Shown here: piece after piece, positions 1 through 10,400 of the stretch
How the letters are laid out: every line of letters starts with the position of its first letter
Position numbering within the stretch: position 1 is the stretch's first letter
Source: 1-14-2-50-31-20 sp965370315
GTDB lineage: Bacteria; Bacteroidota; Ignavibacteria; Ignavibacteriales; Melioribacteraceae
NCBI GenBank assembly: GCA_965370315.1
Contig: CBDUTO010000035.1
Coordinates: 1 to 35,328, forward strand
Length of the DNA stretch: 35,328 bases
Reading direction: 5' to 3'
Made by a program: the position numbers and the translations under genes
The notes under the pieces: model-generated
Databases searched by the model: none
What the model was told of the DNA's origin: nothing
What the model saw: the letters and a program-made list of their open reading frames with translations, nothing else

Positions 1-1263
1 TTTGATTCTGAAAAAGATTCTGTAAATATTGCATTTACAAGAGGTAATATTGGAGTTTTATATTTAAAATTAGAAAATCCTAATGAAGGCATAAAGCACT
101 TTAATTTTGCGCTACCACTACTTATAGAACTAAAAGATTCAATAAGTATTGCAAATAATTATGAAAATATTTCCGATGCATATTTTGCAAAAGGAGAGCG
201 TGGAAATGGTGAAAAATATTTTTCACTTGCCGAAAAGATGATGCTAAAAGTTGGCGATACGCTTGGTATTACCAGGCTATATTATGAATATGGTGAAAAT
301 TTGTTTTCACTCTCCAATTTTAATGAGGCTTATAAGTACTATACAAAATCCGTTCTACTATGTGACTCATTAGTTACACCAAACCAATACTTCTTATCAA
401 TAGAAGGGCAAGGAAAAGCCTTATTATACTCTGGTAGAATTACTAAAGCTGAAGAATTGTTAAAGATTGCTCAAATAGGTTTTACTAAACTTGAAGCTAC
501 AGAATCAATTTGGATCGCAAATCTAGATTTAGCAAAACTCTATTCACGAAATGGCAATTGGGAAAATTTCAATTATCATTTCAATTTATACAATGAAAAA
601 AGAAATACCTATTTAAAAGAAAAAGAGCTTAATGCACTTTCAGAACTTAACTTAATCTACAAAACTGATAAAAAAAACAGAAAAATCGAATTTCAAAATT
701 TAGAAATAAAATCTAAAAATAATAGGATAGCGCTAATTTCAATAATTACTATTATTGTTTCATTAGGATTATTTATTGCCCTATTTTTAACAAGAAAGCT
801 AAAATTTGCTAATAAAAATTTAGTAGAAAAAAATCTGGAACTCTCCGAAAGATGGAAACAACTTCAGAAATTTTATGGTTCTGCTGAGTCAGAAACTTTA
901 TCAACTTCACAAAATCAATTATTTAGAAAAATTTATCAACATATGGTTGATAACCAAGCTTACACAAACTCTAGCATCACGGTCGATTATCTCTCAAAAC
1001 AGCTTAATAGTAATACAAAATATATATCCAAAGCAATAAAAGATGAGACTGGAATGAATTTTAATACGTTTATAAATACATTCCGAATTGAAGAGGCTAA
1101 AAGAATTCTGAGAGACAAAATTTCGAGTACATGGTCCTTGGATGCAGTTGCTGAACAGAGTGGTTTTAACAACACAACTTCCTTTTTCCAAGCATTTAAA
1201 AAAAATACTGGACTAACTCCATCCGTTTTCAGAAATGCACTTGTTACATCAATTTTGAAATAA
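1..1263 (+). CDS. TPR-containing, membrane-anchored AraC-family regulator (5' truncated)
   Basis: The frame is open from base 1 with no stop, so the true start lies before the window; 420 residues are visible. Residues 1-190 read as tetratricopeptide-like helical pairs (for example AKGERGNGEKYFSLAEKM and YSGRITKAEELLKIAQIG). A charged helix follows, then one hydrophobic segment at about 242-264, a short coiled coil, and a C-terminal AraC helix-turn-helix domain at about 307-417 (FRIEEAKRIL, then VAEQSGFNNTTSFFQAFKK). This TPR-TM-AraC order is a known Bacteroidota regulator type: the TPR part would be periplasmic or sensory and the HTH cytoplasmic. It lies 191 bases upstream of, and co-directional with, the giant T9SS protein gene, so local control of that gene is plausible but inferred. 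The regulator class is clear; the signal is unknown. Confidence 0.88.
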   Translation, partial: FDSEKDSVNIAFTRGNIGVLYLKLENPNEGIKHFNFALPLLIELKDSISIANNYENISDAYFAKGERGNGEKYFSLAEKMMLKVGDTLGITRLYYEYGENLFSLSNFNEAYKYYTKSVLLCDSLVTPNQYFLSIEGQGKALLYSGRITKAEELLKIAQIGFTKLEATESIWIANLDLAKLYSRNGNWENFNYHFNLYNEKRNTYLKEKELNALSELNLIYKTDKKNRKIEFQNLEIKSKNNRIALISIITIIVSLGLFIALFLTRKLKFANKNLVEKNLELSERWKQLQKFYGSAESETLSTSQNQLFRKIYQHMVDNQAYTNSSITVDYLSKQLNSNTKYISKAIKDETGMNFNTFINTFRIEEAKRILRDKISSTWSLDAVAEQSGFNNTTSFFQAFKKNTGLTPSVFRNALVTSILK

Positions 1264-1354
1264 TTTTGTTTTTTAGGTGAGTTAATCACAATATTCAAAA
1301 TTATTTACAAATTTTCCTAAAATCTTTAATCCTTTTCCGAAATCTTTAGAACTA

Positions 1355-1362
1355 TAATTTTG
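1355..1362 (+). promoter_or_regulatory. Candidate Bacteroidota -7 promoter element (TAATTTTG)
   Basis: TAATTTTG fits the TAnnTTTG consensus and lies about 92 bases before the ATG of the 1941-residue protein. No clear TTTG-type -33 box is seen at the usual distance. Short motifs like this also arise by chance in AT-rich DNA. Confidence 0.35.
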
Positions 1363-1454
1363 TATTGTTTTCTATAAATATTACAATTGAGTGAAGTTTA
1401 AAATGTTATTGAATATTAATTCCAAATATATAATATCATTACAAGGAGTCTGAC

Positions 1455-4400
1455 ATGAAAAAAGCAACAATTCTATTTTTATTAGTCCTTGGTAGTATGT
1501 TAAATGGGCAAGATATTGGTATGTGGAGCTCGGGAAGTTTTGGCGGACCAGTTAGTTATGGCTTTCCATCTGGTGATGATATCTATTTTTCACAAGGCAC
1601 TAAGCTTCATAAAGGAATTGAAGGTTTAGAAAATATTGAAATTGTAAGTACTTCTTCGTTACGTGATGCTGCTATTCAAATAAAAATAAATGGAGATAAC
1701 CTTTATTGCATTTATGGTCCAAATTCTGAATATAAGAACCAAATTACTAGCACAACTTTATCCAACCTAGGTTCTTCAAGTTCAAGTCAGTATTCTGGAA
1801 TTGATAATGGTATTAATAAATTTGATGAAATTGATGGATTTGGATTACTTGCTCACAATAAAGATGGAATACTAAATGATAAGTTAGTTGGAAAAGATTT
1901 ATTAGGTAATACAAATGATTCTTTTGAATATATAAAAGATTTTAAGGATTTTACAATAAATGGTTACTTTGCATATTTAATTACTGATGATGGAACTACT
2001 GATAACATAATTGAAGTTGTAGATTTCACTGCTAAATCAAGTGCTCAAAAAGTTGGCTCAATTATAGTTAAACATGCACAATCACTTTATTACTCAGATG
2101 GATATTTATATGTTGCTTGCGAAAATGGTGAAGGACTAAAAACAATTGATGTTTCAACTCCGACTTCTCCAATACTAGCTGGAGAATATGATGCAAATTC
2201 ATTTACACAAGTTATAGTTGATGGCGCAACTGCTTATTTAAGAAAAAATAATGTGTTAACTATTTTGAATGTTTCTGATCCAGCTATTCCGGCTTATGTT
2301 AATGTTAAAACTCTAGATAATATAACAGCCTCAGTAAAATTTACAGATGTAAAAAATAGTAAAATCTATTATTTAGATAATGGAATATTTGGAATAATAG
2401 ATGCAGGTACGTTAACTATTTCACAAAAATATCTTTCAGCACTTACTAGTGATTGGGTTGCTTCTGATAATACAACATTAGTTGTGTATGATAAAGCCAG
2501 CTATTATTTCCACTCACTTGAAAATACATACAATCCTAAAGCGTATGCTGTTCTTACGGCTGAGGTTGAACCAGTAGATTTTATAATTAATGGAACAGAT
2601 TTTTTTGTAACCACGAACAGTAAATTATACATTCACGATACTGAAAATTTATCTGCACAAAGTACAGAATTTACATATTTCGGAGAATACTCTGCATTAA
2701 AAATAGCTAATGATATTGCTGTTGTAGGTGAATATAAATATGAAGGATCTGTAAAATTCTATTACTTCGAAATTATCGATTTATCTGATAAAAATAACCC
2801 AACACAACTTCATCTTGCAGAATACCCAACAGTTGGAACAATTACATCGATTGAAATAAGTGCTGATAATAATACACTCTATTTAGCAAGTGAATTAGAA
2901 GGTAAAATATGGTTAGCAATTTTTGATATTGCAAATAAATCTGCACCAACCAGAGTCTATGCAGATAAGCTAGAAACGATAACCTCAAACACAATAGATG
3001 GTAAAAACACAAAACTTGGAATAAATGGAACAGAGCTATTTGTTGTCACTAATTACTTAACATTAAATAGTTATTATGCTGCAAAGGTTTTTGCATATTC
3101 TGTTGAAGAATCATCAAATCCAAGATTAATTAGTGGATTACAAATAACAGAAAGCGAATATAATAATGTAGTTTTTCTTGAAGAAATGCTTTTTGTTACT
3201 ATTCCAAATGATCAAGCAATAAGAATGTACAGTCTTGAAGGAGATTCAACTTTTAGAAAAGAATGGACACAAATAAAAACGCTTGATTTAGGTGATGAGC
3301 CAGCAAATTTGGCAGTATTTGTAAACAAAGAAGTTCCAGCTTCCGCTGTTGATGGAAAATTTAAATTTGGTGAAACTACTGATGAAGTTTATAGAACTGG
3401 TACTCTTTACAAAAGTAAAAAAGAGAAGGGAACGGAGATTATTTATGTAAAAGTAAAACCCAAAATTAAAGTCCAATTAACAACATCTGTTTTGCCAACA
3501 GAAGCTGGTAGTGGAGGTTGTAAAGTTTCTCCTACAGATGGGGAGTATGATAAAAATTCAGTAGCTTCTATAACAGCAACAGCCGGTACTGGTTGGGTTT
3601 TTGATACTTGGACAGGAGGAGCCACACCTGTTTCATCACCTAATGCTAGTGTAACAATGACTACAGATAAAAATGTAATTGCTAATTTTAAACCAACTTT
3701 AACTCTAGGTTTTACTTCTGTGGATGCAGAAAATATATGTCCGCCAACTAACACGGAGAAAGTTTATATTGGAACAACATCACTAACTGCTGGTGGTGTT
3801 GATTGGCAACTAAAACATCTCGATTATTTAGTAACTACTAAAGTGAAGGCTGAGTATGCCGGAGTATTTATTAAATATAATGACAAAAAAGTACAAGGTA
3901 CAATCCACAAAGATGATGATGGATATATGACCGGATTAAACTTTGCTATTTCTCATTTACTTCCAAAGTCAAATCCACAAACTTTTTTACTCTATTTTGT
4001 GTTCGACTTTCCACCAAACGAAAAAGGCTCGTTAGCTCCGTTAAGTGAAATAAAGCGACTTGCGGTTTCAATAAATAGAACTCAAGTAAATGCAGACCCA
4101 GTTATTGCAATTGAGGGAATAAAAGTGCCACAAGATAATTTTGTTTCTAATATAAAAACTATCGGTTGGATCTGGAATACTTCTTTATCCCCACATGAAC
4201 CTTTTGTAACAATACAAGATGCAAATGATGATCCTCGTACAAAAGATATGGATACAATAAAAATTTGTGAAGGGTATTACAAATATGATTCTGATATAGT
4301 AATTAATAAGGGGGTAACTATTGAAGCAAGGTCTGAAGGTGATGAAGTATTTATAGAAGGAAACAGAGATGTTCTGTTTGATATCGCAGCAAGTAATGTT

Positions 4401-7280
4401 GTTTTAAAAGGATTGATATTAGAAAATATTAATGAAGGTGAAGATGATATAGTATACAATCAAACAAGGTGTATTCTAGTAAATAAAAATTATGGAAGTA
4501 TAAAAATTATTGGGAATAAAATTATATGTAACGAATATCAAATAGGTGTTTATCTTCGTAATTATAACGTTGCTTGTATGCTATCTAAAAATAGATTTGT
4601 TCATAAAAAAAAGAATTTTTATAATTCAACTGCAATTAGAATAATGCAAAATCATGCCGATGAATTTCTATCTAATAAAATTCAAGATAACGAATTTAAT
4701 TCTTTTCGTAAAGCAGTATGGCTAGAAAGTCACAATAATACAGAAATTAATAAAAATATTTTTATTAATAATGAAAATGACGTTTTTCTGTGGAATACAG
4801 ATAAAACTTCTATTATAAAAAATAGTTTAAATAGAATTCTTGTTGATTCATCTAGTAATTGTAAAATTGATAGTAATTTTTCAAATTCTGACAATCTCTT
4901 TATCTCTTCAATTAAAAGTAGCAACCTAAAAATACTTAATAGTTATACAAAGGATGAAACTAAGAAAGTGATAATTGATATAGAAAAAAGTTTAGTTAAA
5001 GAAATAATAGCAAATAAAAATGTGAAGTTAATGATAAATTCAAGTTTAAGTAGAACTGAGCCTTTTGGGGTAACCAATATAAAAGATAATACATTTAATG
5101 AAGTGTATATGTCCTCATTCTCTAATGTTAAGTTTACTTTTAATTATTTTACGAAAAATGGAATTGAGTTATTGAGTTGTCAAGATGTTAATTTTTCAAT
5201 CAATAATTTCGCAGATATTGAAGGTCTAGGAGTTTCTCTAGTTAGATGTTCTAGAATAACACTTAATTATAATACGTTTTGGCAAATAAAATCTGATGGA
5301 ATCAAGACAATTGACGGAAAAAACATTTATTTATTAGCGAATAAATTTACTAAAATTGGCGGATATGGGTGTAACAGTAACGGAACTAGGCTAATAGAAA
5401 TCACTGATAAAAATGAATTTGAATATGTCGAAAAGGGTGCTATCTATTTGTCTGAATGCCATGGCCAAACTACAATAAAGAATAATATAATTAAAAATAG
5501 TAGAACAGTTCATAAAAAGTCAATAGGGATTGATATAGATTATACTTGGGGGAATGTTGCCATATTATTAAACAAAATAACTGGCACCAAAATTGGAGTG
5601 GATTTATTTGGAGCTTACGGTGACAATGTTGTTTCATCCAACAAATTTTATGATAATGGAGAAGCAATTAAAACTGTTTTTGGTAGTGTCTTTATGAATG
5701 GAAATGATATATATGATGCGAAAATTGGGGTTTCTATTTATAAAGCAAAAAAAGGTAATATTAAGTTTAATAATTTTAAAAGAAATGGAACTGCAATTGT
5801 CGCTCAATATTCTGATAATGTGATTATTTCAAAAAACTATATAGAAAACAGTACAGATGATTTTACAGGAATACATTTAGATAACACAATTGCAACTATT
5901 GAAGATAATAACCTTACTGGTAACAATGGGGCAGCTATTGGTCTGTTTAATAATTCTGGGGCAAAAATTAGTGGTAATAATATTTATGATAATCCAAACC
6001 TAGCGGTATACAGTGATAATTCTACAAATGCTGTTAACGTAGATGGTAATTACTGGGGAAGTACAGATGAGCCTTCTTCTGATATTTTTGAAGGTAATAT
6101 AGAATATACTAATTGGTTAACTGAACCCATATCACTAATTGTTGATATTACAGAAGATTCGGTTAAAACTCCTTCTGGAAATACAGATTCAGTTTTCATC
6201 GCTATTGGTAATTATGCAATTGATAACGATAATGTTGAATTAGAAATAGATGATGAAAAAGGGTGGCTCACAAATGGAGGAACACAAACAATGAATCTTA
6301 ATGATTCCTCTTTTACTTTTTATGATTTGAAATTTTCTGTTCCATCCGATGCAGGTAGTAGTTTCAATAACAAAGTTACAATCTCAGCAGTATCATTAAC
6401 CAATTCAGAAATGACAGCAGTTGATTCATTCTATATTTTGAATTATACACCGGAGCTTGCTTTAATTAGAGTTGACCCCGATTCAATTGCAGTAAGCTTG
6501 GGAGACTCATTGCAGTTTAGAGCTTATGCAACAGACCAATATGAAAAAGAGTTTAGTGGAGCAACAAATTATGCTTGGTCGGTTTCTGCTGGAACAATAG
6601 ATAGTAGTGGATATTTTAGAGCAGATTCAACTCAGCAAGTAGTAACAATTACAGCTACCGAAACAAACTCTAATATGACAGCTATATCAAATATAAATGT
6701 ACAACTTCATACAGATATAGCGGTAACAATTACAATCTATCCAGATAGCATAGTTGTACCAATAAATGGAGAAGTTCAATTTTACGCAGAAGGAAAAGAT
6801 GCTAATGGTTTTAATGTTGTTTTCAATAAGTTCTGGGTCTCTTCTGGAGGTACTATAGATAGTACTGGGTTTTATACTGCAGGTGATATTGTTGGTGAAT
6901 ATCATGTATTAGTCGCAGATCAACACAGAGGGGCAGGAGCTACGGCTAAAGTAATAATTGGAACACCAACATCAGTGGAAGAAGAGAGAATAATTCCAAA
7001 AGAATATTCACTAAATCAGAATTATCCAAATCCATTTAACCCAAGTACTACAATAAGTTACGCTTTACCATTTGAGAGCAAAGTAAAAGTGGAAATATTT
7101 AATGTGCTTGGCCAACGAGTCGATATGATTGCAAACGGAGTTGAGTCTGCTGGGGTACACTCCACACTTTGGGATGCAACTCACTTAGCAAGTGGAATAT
7201 ATATAATAAGGATAAATGCTACTTCAGTTGGTAGTAATGCAAAATTCTCAAAAGCAATGAAGATGTTGCTTATAAAATAA
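1455..7280 (+). CDS. Giant secreted mosaic protein: LVIVD propeller, InlB-like repeat, beta-helix, Ig-like domains, T9SS tail
   Basis: 1941 residues. The ATG is preceded by AAGGAG (1443-1448, 6-base spacing). Residues 1-19 form a signal peptide ending LNGQD. Residues of about 190-560 carry LVIVD-type repeats (IDVSTPTSPILAGEYD, LNVSDPAIPAYV), usual for a surface beta-propeller. Residues 672-750 match the divergent InlB B-repeat (WVFDTWTGGA, then VIANF). About 905-1545 is a right-handed parallel beta-helix rich in Asn, ending in NosD-like GNYWGSTDEP. Two Big_2-like Ig domains follow (about 1666-1835; LIRVDPDSIAVSLGDSLQF). The last hundred residues are the type IX sorting domain (NYPNPFNPSTTISYALP, FNVLGQRV, LASGIYIIRI). 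It is presumably exported to the cell surface; binding or carbohydrate processing is possible, but I see no catalytic signature. It lies directly downstream of a membrane AraC regulator. Confidence 0.9.
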   Translation: MKKATILFLLVLGSMLNGQDIGMWSSGSFGGPVSYGFPSGDDIYFSQGTKLHKGIEGLENIEIVSTSSLRDAAIQIKINGDNLYCIYGPNSEYKNQITSTTLSNLGSSSSSQYSGIDNGINKFDEIDGFGLLAHNKDGILNDKLVGKDLLGNTNDSFEYIKDFKDFTINGYFAYLITDDGTTDNIIEVVDFTAKSSAQKVGSIIVKHAQSLYYSDGYLYVACENGEGLKTIDVSTPTSPILAGEYDANSFTQVIVDGATAYLRKNNVLTILNVSDPAIPAYVNVKTLDNITASVKFTDVKNSKIYYLDNGIFGIIDAGTLTISQKYLSALTSDWVASDNTTLVVYDKASYYFHSLENTYNPKAYAVLTAEVEPVDFIINGTDFFVTTNSKLYIHDTENLSAQSTEFTYFGEYSALKIANDIAVVGEYKYEGSVKFYYFEIIDLSDKNNPTQLHLAEYPTVGTITSIEISADNNTLYLASELEGKIWLAIFDIANKSAPTRVYADKLETITSNTIDGKNTKLGINGTELFVVTNYLTLNSYYAAKVFAYSVEESSNPRLISGLQITESEYNNVVFLEEMLFVTIPNDQAIRMYSLEGDSTFRKEWTQIKTLDLGDEPANLAVFVNKEVPASAVDGKFKFGETTDEVYRTGTLYKSKKEKGTEIIYVKVKPKIKVQLTTSVLPTEAGSGGCKVSPTDGEYDKNSVASITATAGTGWVFDTWTGGATPVSSPNASVTMTTDKNVIANFKPTLTLGFTSVDAENICPPTNTEKVYIGTTSLTAGGVDWQLKHLDYLVTTKVKAEYAGVFIKYNDKKVQGTIHKDDDGYMTGLNFAISHLLPKSNPQTFLLYFVFDFPPNEKGSLAPLSEIKRLAVSINRTQVNADPVIAIEGIKVPQDNFVSNIKTIGWIWNTSLSPHEPFVTIQDANDDPRTKDMDTIKICEGYYKYDSDIVINKGVTIEARSEGDEVFIEGNRDVLFDIAASNVVLKGLILENINEGEDDIVYNQTRCILVNKNYGSIKIIGNKIICNEYQIGVYLRNYNVACMLSKNRFVHKKKNFYNSTAIRIMQNHADEFLSNKIQDNEFNSFRKAVWLESHNNTEINKNIFINNENDVFLWNTDKTSIIKNSLNRILVDSSSNCKIDSNFSNSDNLFISSIKSSNLKILNSYTKDETKKVIIDIEKSLVKEIIANKNVKLMINSSLSRTEPFGVTNIKDNTFNEVYMSSFSNVKFTFNYFTKNGIELLSCQDVNFSINNFADIEGLGVSLVRCSRITLNYNTFWQIKSDGIKTIDGKNIYLLANKFTKIGGYGCNSNGTRLIEITDKNEFEYVEKGAIYLSECHGQTTIKNNIIKNSRTVHKKSIGIDIDYTWGNVAILLNKITGTKIGVDLFGAYGDNVVSSNKFYDNGEAIKTVFGSVFMNGNDIYDAKIGVSIYKAKKGNIKFNNFKRNGTAIVAQYSDNVIISKNYIENSTDDFTGIHLDNTIATIEDNNLTGNNGAAIGLFNNSGAKISGNNIYDNPNLAVYSDNSTNAVNVDGNYWGSTDEPSSDIFEGNIEYTNWLTEPISLIVDITEDSVKTPSGNTDSVFIAIGNYAIDNDNVELEIDDEKGWLTNGGTQTMNLNDSSFTFYDLKFSVPSDAGSSFNNKVTISAVSLTNSEMTAVDSFYILNYTPELALIRVDPDSIAVSLGDSLQFRAYATDQYEKEFSGATNYAWSVSAGTIDSSGYFRADSTQQVVTITATETNSNMTAISNINVQLHTDIAVTITIYPDSIVVPINGEVQFYAEGKDANGFNVVFNKFWVSSGGTIDSTGFYTAGDIVGEYHVLVADQHRGAGATAKVIIGTPTSVEEERIIPKEYSLNQNYPNPFNPSTTISYALPFESKVKVEIFNVLGQRVDMIANGVESAGVHSTLWDATHLASGIYIIRINATSVGSNAKFSKAMKMLLIK

Positions 7281-7316
7281 AGTTTTTGTGTCTTTCAATA
7301 TTGAAGCCATTATTAT

Positions 7317-7343
7317 AAAAGAGCTGAATATTCAGCTCTTTTT
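7317..7343 (+). terminator. Rho-independent terminator (perfect palindrome)
   Basis: Bases 7317-7342 are a perfect 26-base palindrome: AAAAGAGCTGAA followed by its reverse complement, with a minimal AT loop and a run of T at the 3' end. It starts 37 bases after the stop of the giant T9SS gene. The symmetry means it could act in both directions, but only plus-strand genes flank it. Confidence 0.85.
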
Positions 7344-7485
7344 GTTTATGGTAATGATAGCCTTGATTTTTAGCTAAAGAAAAACTAAGTTCAAATTTCA
7401 TATTCGAAAGAAAGTATTTGTTAAAATTATCAATTTTATTTCGATAGTAGTTATTAGCATATTGTTTTTATTTAATAGAGTTTTT

Positions 7486-10400
7486 ATGAGTGGAAGTAAG
7501 AATAAAGATAAGAGTATCAATGAGAGAATTTCTAGCTTATTAAAAAAACTCTCTAAAAGTGATATGAAAAACAATCAGGAAGTAATAGAACTTCTTAAAG
7601 ATATTGAAAAGAACAATTCAAATCAAAATGGTGAAATTAGATATTCCAGATTATTTGATCACATGCAGGATGCTATTATAGTATATGAAGCTATTGAAAA
7701 TGGAAATAATTTTACTATAGTAAATTTTAATGCGGTTGCAGAGAAACAATCTAAAATAAAAAGAGAAAAAATAATTGGGAAAAATGTTACTGAGGTTTTC
7801 CCAGAAGTTTTTGAAGTTGGGTTATTAAGTGTTTTCAAGGAAGTCTGGAAAACAGGAATTTCACAAAAATATCCAGTCTCTATTTTTGATGGTGAAATGA
7901 TAGTCAGGTGGAAGGAAAACTTTATTTTCAAATTACCTTCAGGTGAAGTAGTTTCAACATATCGTGATATTACAAAAGAAAAGCAAATAGAGAAAAAAGT
8001 TGAACTTTCAGAAATAAACTTAAAATCTCTTATTAATACACGAAAAGAATCAATTTGGTCTATTGATGCTGAATATAACTATATAATTCTAAATGATTTA
8101 TATAAAGAACAATATTTTCTTAGCTACACAATTGAATTAGAGGTTGGCAATAATGCTATAGAATTGCTTACAGATGAATTATATCATTTCTGGAAGAAAA
8201 AATATGATAGGGCACTTTCAGGAGAAAAATATTCATTTGAATTTTCTGCTGATTTTAGGGATTCTACTTATCATTACGAAGTTTCATTAAATCCAATTGT
8301 TTCAAATAAAATAGTTACTGGAGTTTCTGCAATAAGTACTGACATAACTGAACGTAAGTTAGCAGAAGAAGCAATCAAAATAAGTGAAGAAAATTACAAA
8401 GGAATTTTCAATTCAACTTCAGATGCAATTTATATTCAAGATAAGAATGGAGTATTTATTGATGTTAATGCTGGTGTTGAAAAAATGTATGGGTATCCAA
8501 GGGAATTGTTTATTGGTAATACACCTGCCTTTATTAGTGCACCTGATAAAAACGATATAAATGCAATTATGAAGGCTGTAACTAATGCCTATAATGGAAA
8601 AGAGGAGAAGTTTGAGTATTGGGGCTTAAGAAAAAATGGGGTAGCATTCCCTAAAGATGTAAGACTTTCTCCAGGAAAATATAACGGAAAAAAAGTAGTA
8701 ATTGCTGTTGCACAAGATATAAGTGAAAGAAAAAAAGCAGAGCGAGCACTCCAAAAAAGCGAAGAAAGATATAAAAATATTATCTTAAATCTTAAACAAG
8801 CTTATTACGAAGTGGATAGAAGGGGAGTAATTACTCATATTAGTCAAGAGTTTAAGATTATTACAGGATTTAGTGATAAAGAAATTATTGGAAAAATTTC
8901 ATTTCTATTTGTTCATGAAGATTTTAGAAACAAAATTATTGCTGAGTATAAAGAATGCAAGACTAATCAAAAGTCTAGCCATACGTGTGAATTTAAAGCT
9001 AATAAAAAAAATGGTATTATTGTATGGGTAGAACAATTTACAAATTTTCAATATGATGGAAAAGGAAAAATAATAAAGAGCACAAACATTGTTAAAGATA
9101 TTACAGAAAGAAAGGAAGCTGAAGAAGCTCTAAGAGAAAGTGAGATTAACTTTCGTCTTTTGTTCGAAAATTCTCCACTAGGAACTTATATTGCAGATAG
9201 TAAAGGGAATGTTATTGATAGTAATAGTGAATTTTTACAAATGTTAGGTTCACCATCAATTGAAGCTACAAAGAAAATTAATGTATTAACTTTTCCACCA
9301 TTAGTGAAAAATGGATATTCAAAATTGTTTAGTGAATGTGTGAAAAATAATGAAACGTTATCATTAGATATTGAATATACTTCTAAATGGGGGACAGATA
9401 ATACTTACTCATGTTTTATTATCCCGTTATCAAATAGAAAGGGTGAAGTAGAAAAAGTTTACACAATAATGGAAGATATTACTAAACAAAAAAATGCAGA
9501 GAGAGCCCTACGAGAAAGTGAGGCAATTTTTAGAAATCTTTCAGAATCAACAGCAACTGCTATATTTGTTTATCAGGATGAAAAATTTGTTTTCGTAAAC
9601 AAAAGCACAGAGGAACTAACTGGTTTTTCTACGGATGAATTACTTGGCATGAAGATTTGGGATGTTGTGCATCCTGATTCCAAAGAGTTAATTAGTGAAC
9701 GTGGTTTTGCTCGTCAGAAAGGTGATGTAGTTGAAAGTAGATACCAATTTAGATTGGTAAAAAAGGATGGAAGTGATGCATGGATTGATTTTACTGCTGG
9801 TAAAATTAGTTGGGAAGGGAAAAAAGCTGCTATTGGGTCAGCTATTGACATAACAGAGCAGAAAAAAACTGAGAAAGAATTAAAGAGAAATGAGGAAAAA
9901 TATAGAGTTATTCTTAATTCTGCTTCCGATTATTTATTTACTGCGAATGTTCTAGAAAATGGTAATTGTAAAATGGACTGGGTGGGAGGTTCTTTTGAAA
10001 AAATTACCGGATATACATTAGAAGAATATATAGAAAATGGAAGCTGGGCAGCAGCGTTACATCCAGAAGATGTTCATCTTGACGAAGTAGCTTCTGAGGA
10101 ATTACGGCAGAATAGAAGAATTGAAATTGAAGTTAGAATTATTAATAAAAATGGGGATATCGTTTGGATCCGAGAATCTACATCTCCAGTGTGGAGTGAG
10201 AAAGAACAACGCGTTGTTTCAATATATGGAGCTGTAAAAGATATTACTGAAGAGAAGAACATAGAATTAGCTCTAAAAGAGAGTGAAGCTAGATATAAGC
10301 TGATTACTAATCTTACTTCTGATTATATATTTTCGACAGTTATCGATAAAAATGGAAAAAGTATACCCTATTGGGTTGGTGGTTCTTTTGAAGAGATTAC

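Noticed and set aside
987..1298. Minus-strand frames opposite the AraC domain
   Set aside because: They lie fully opposite a well-supported coding domain and have no recognisable product.
7462..7485. Upstream TTG start for the 11-PAS kinase
   Set aside because: It adds eight residues from T-rich DNA with no Shine-Dalgarno; ATG 7486 begins a normal charged N-terminus.
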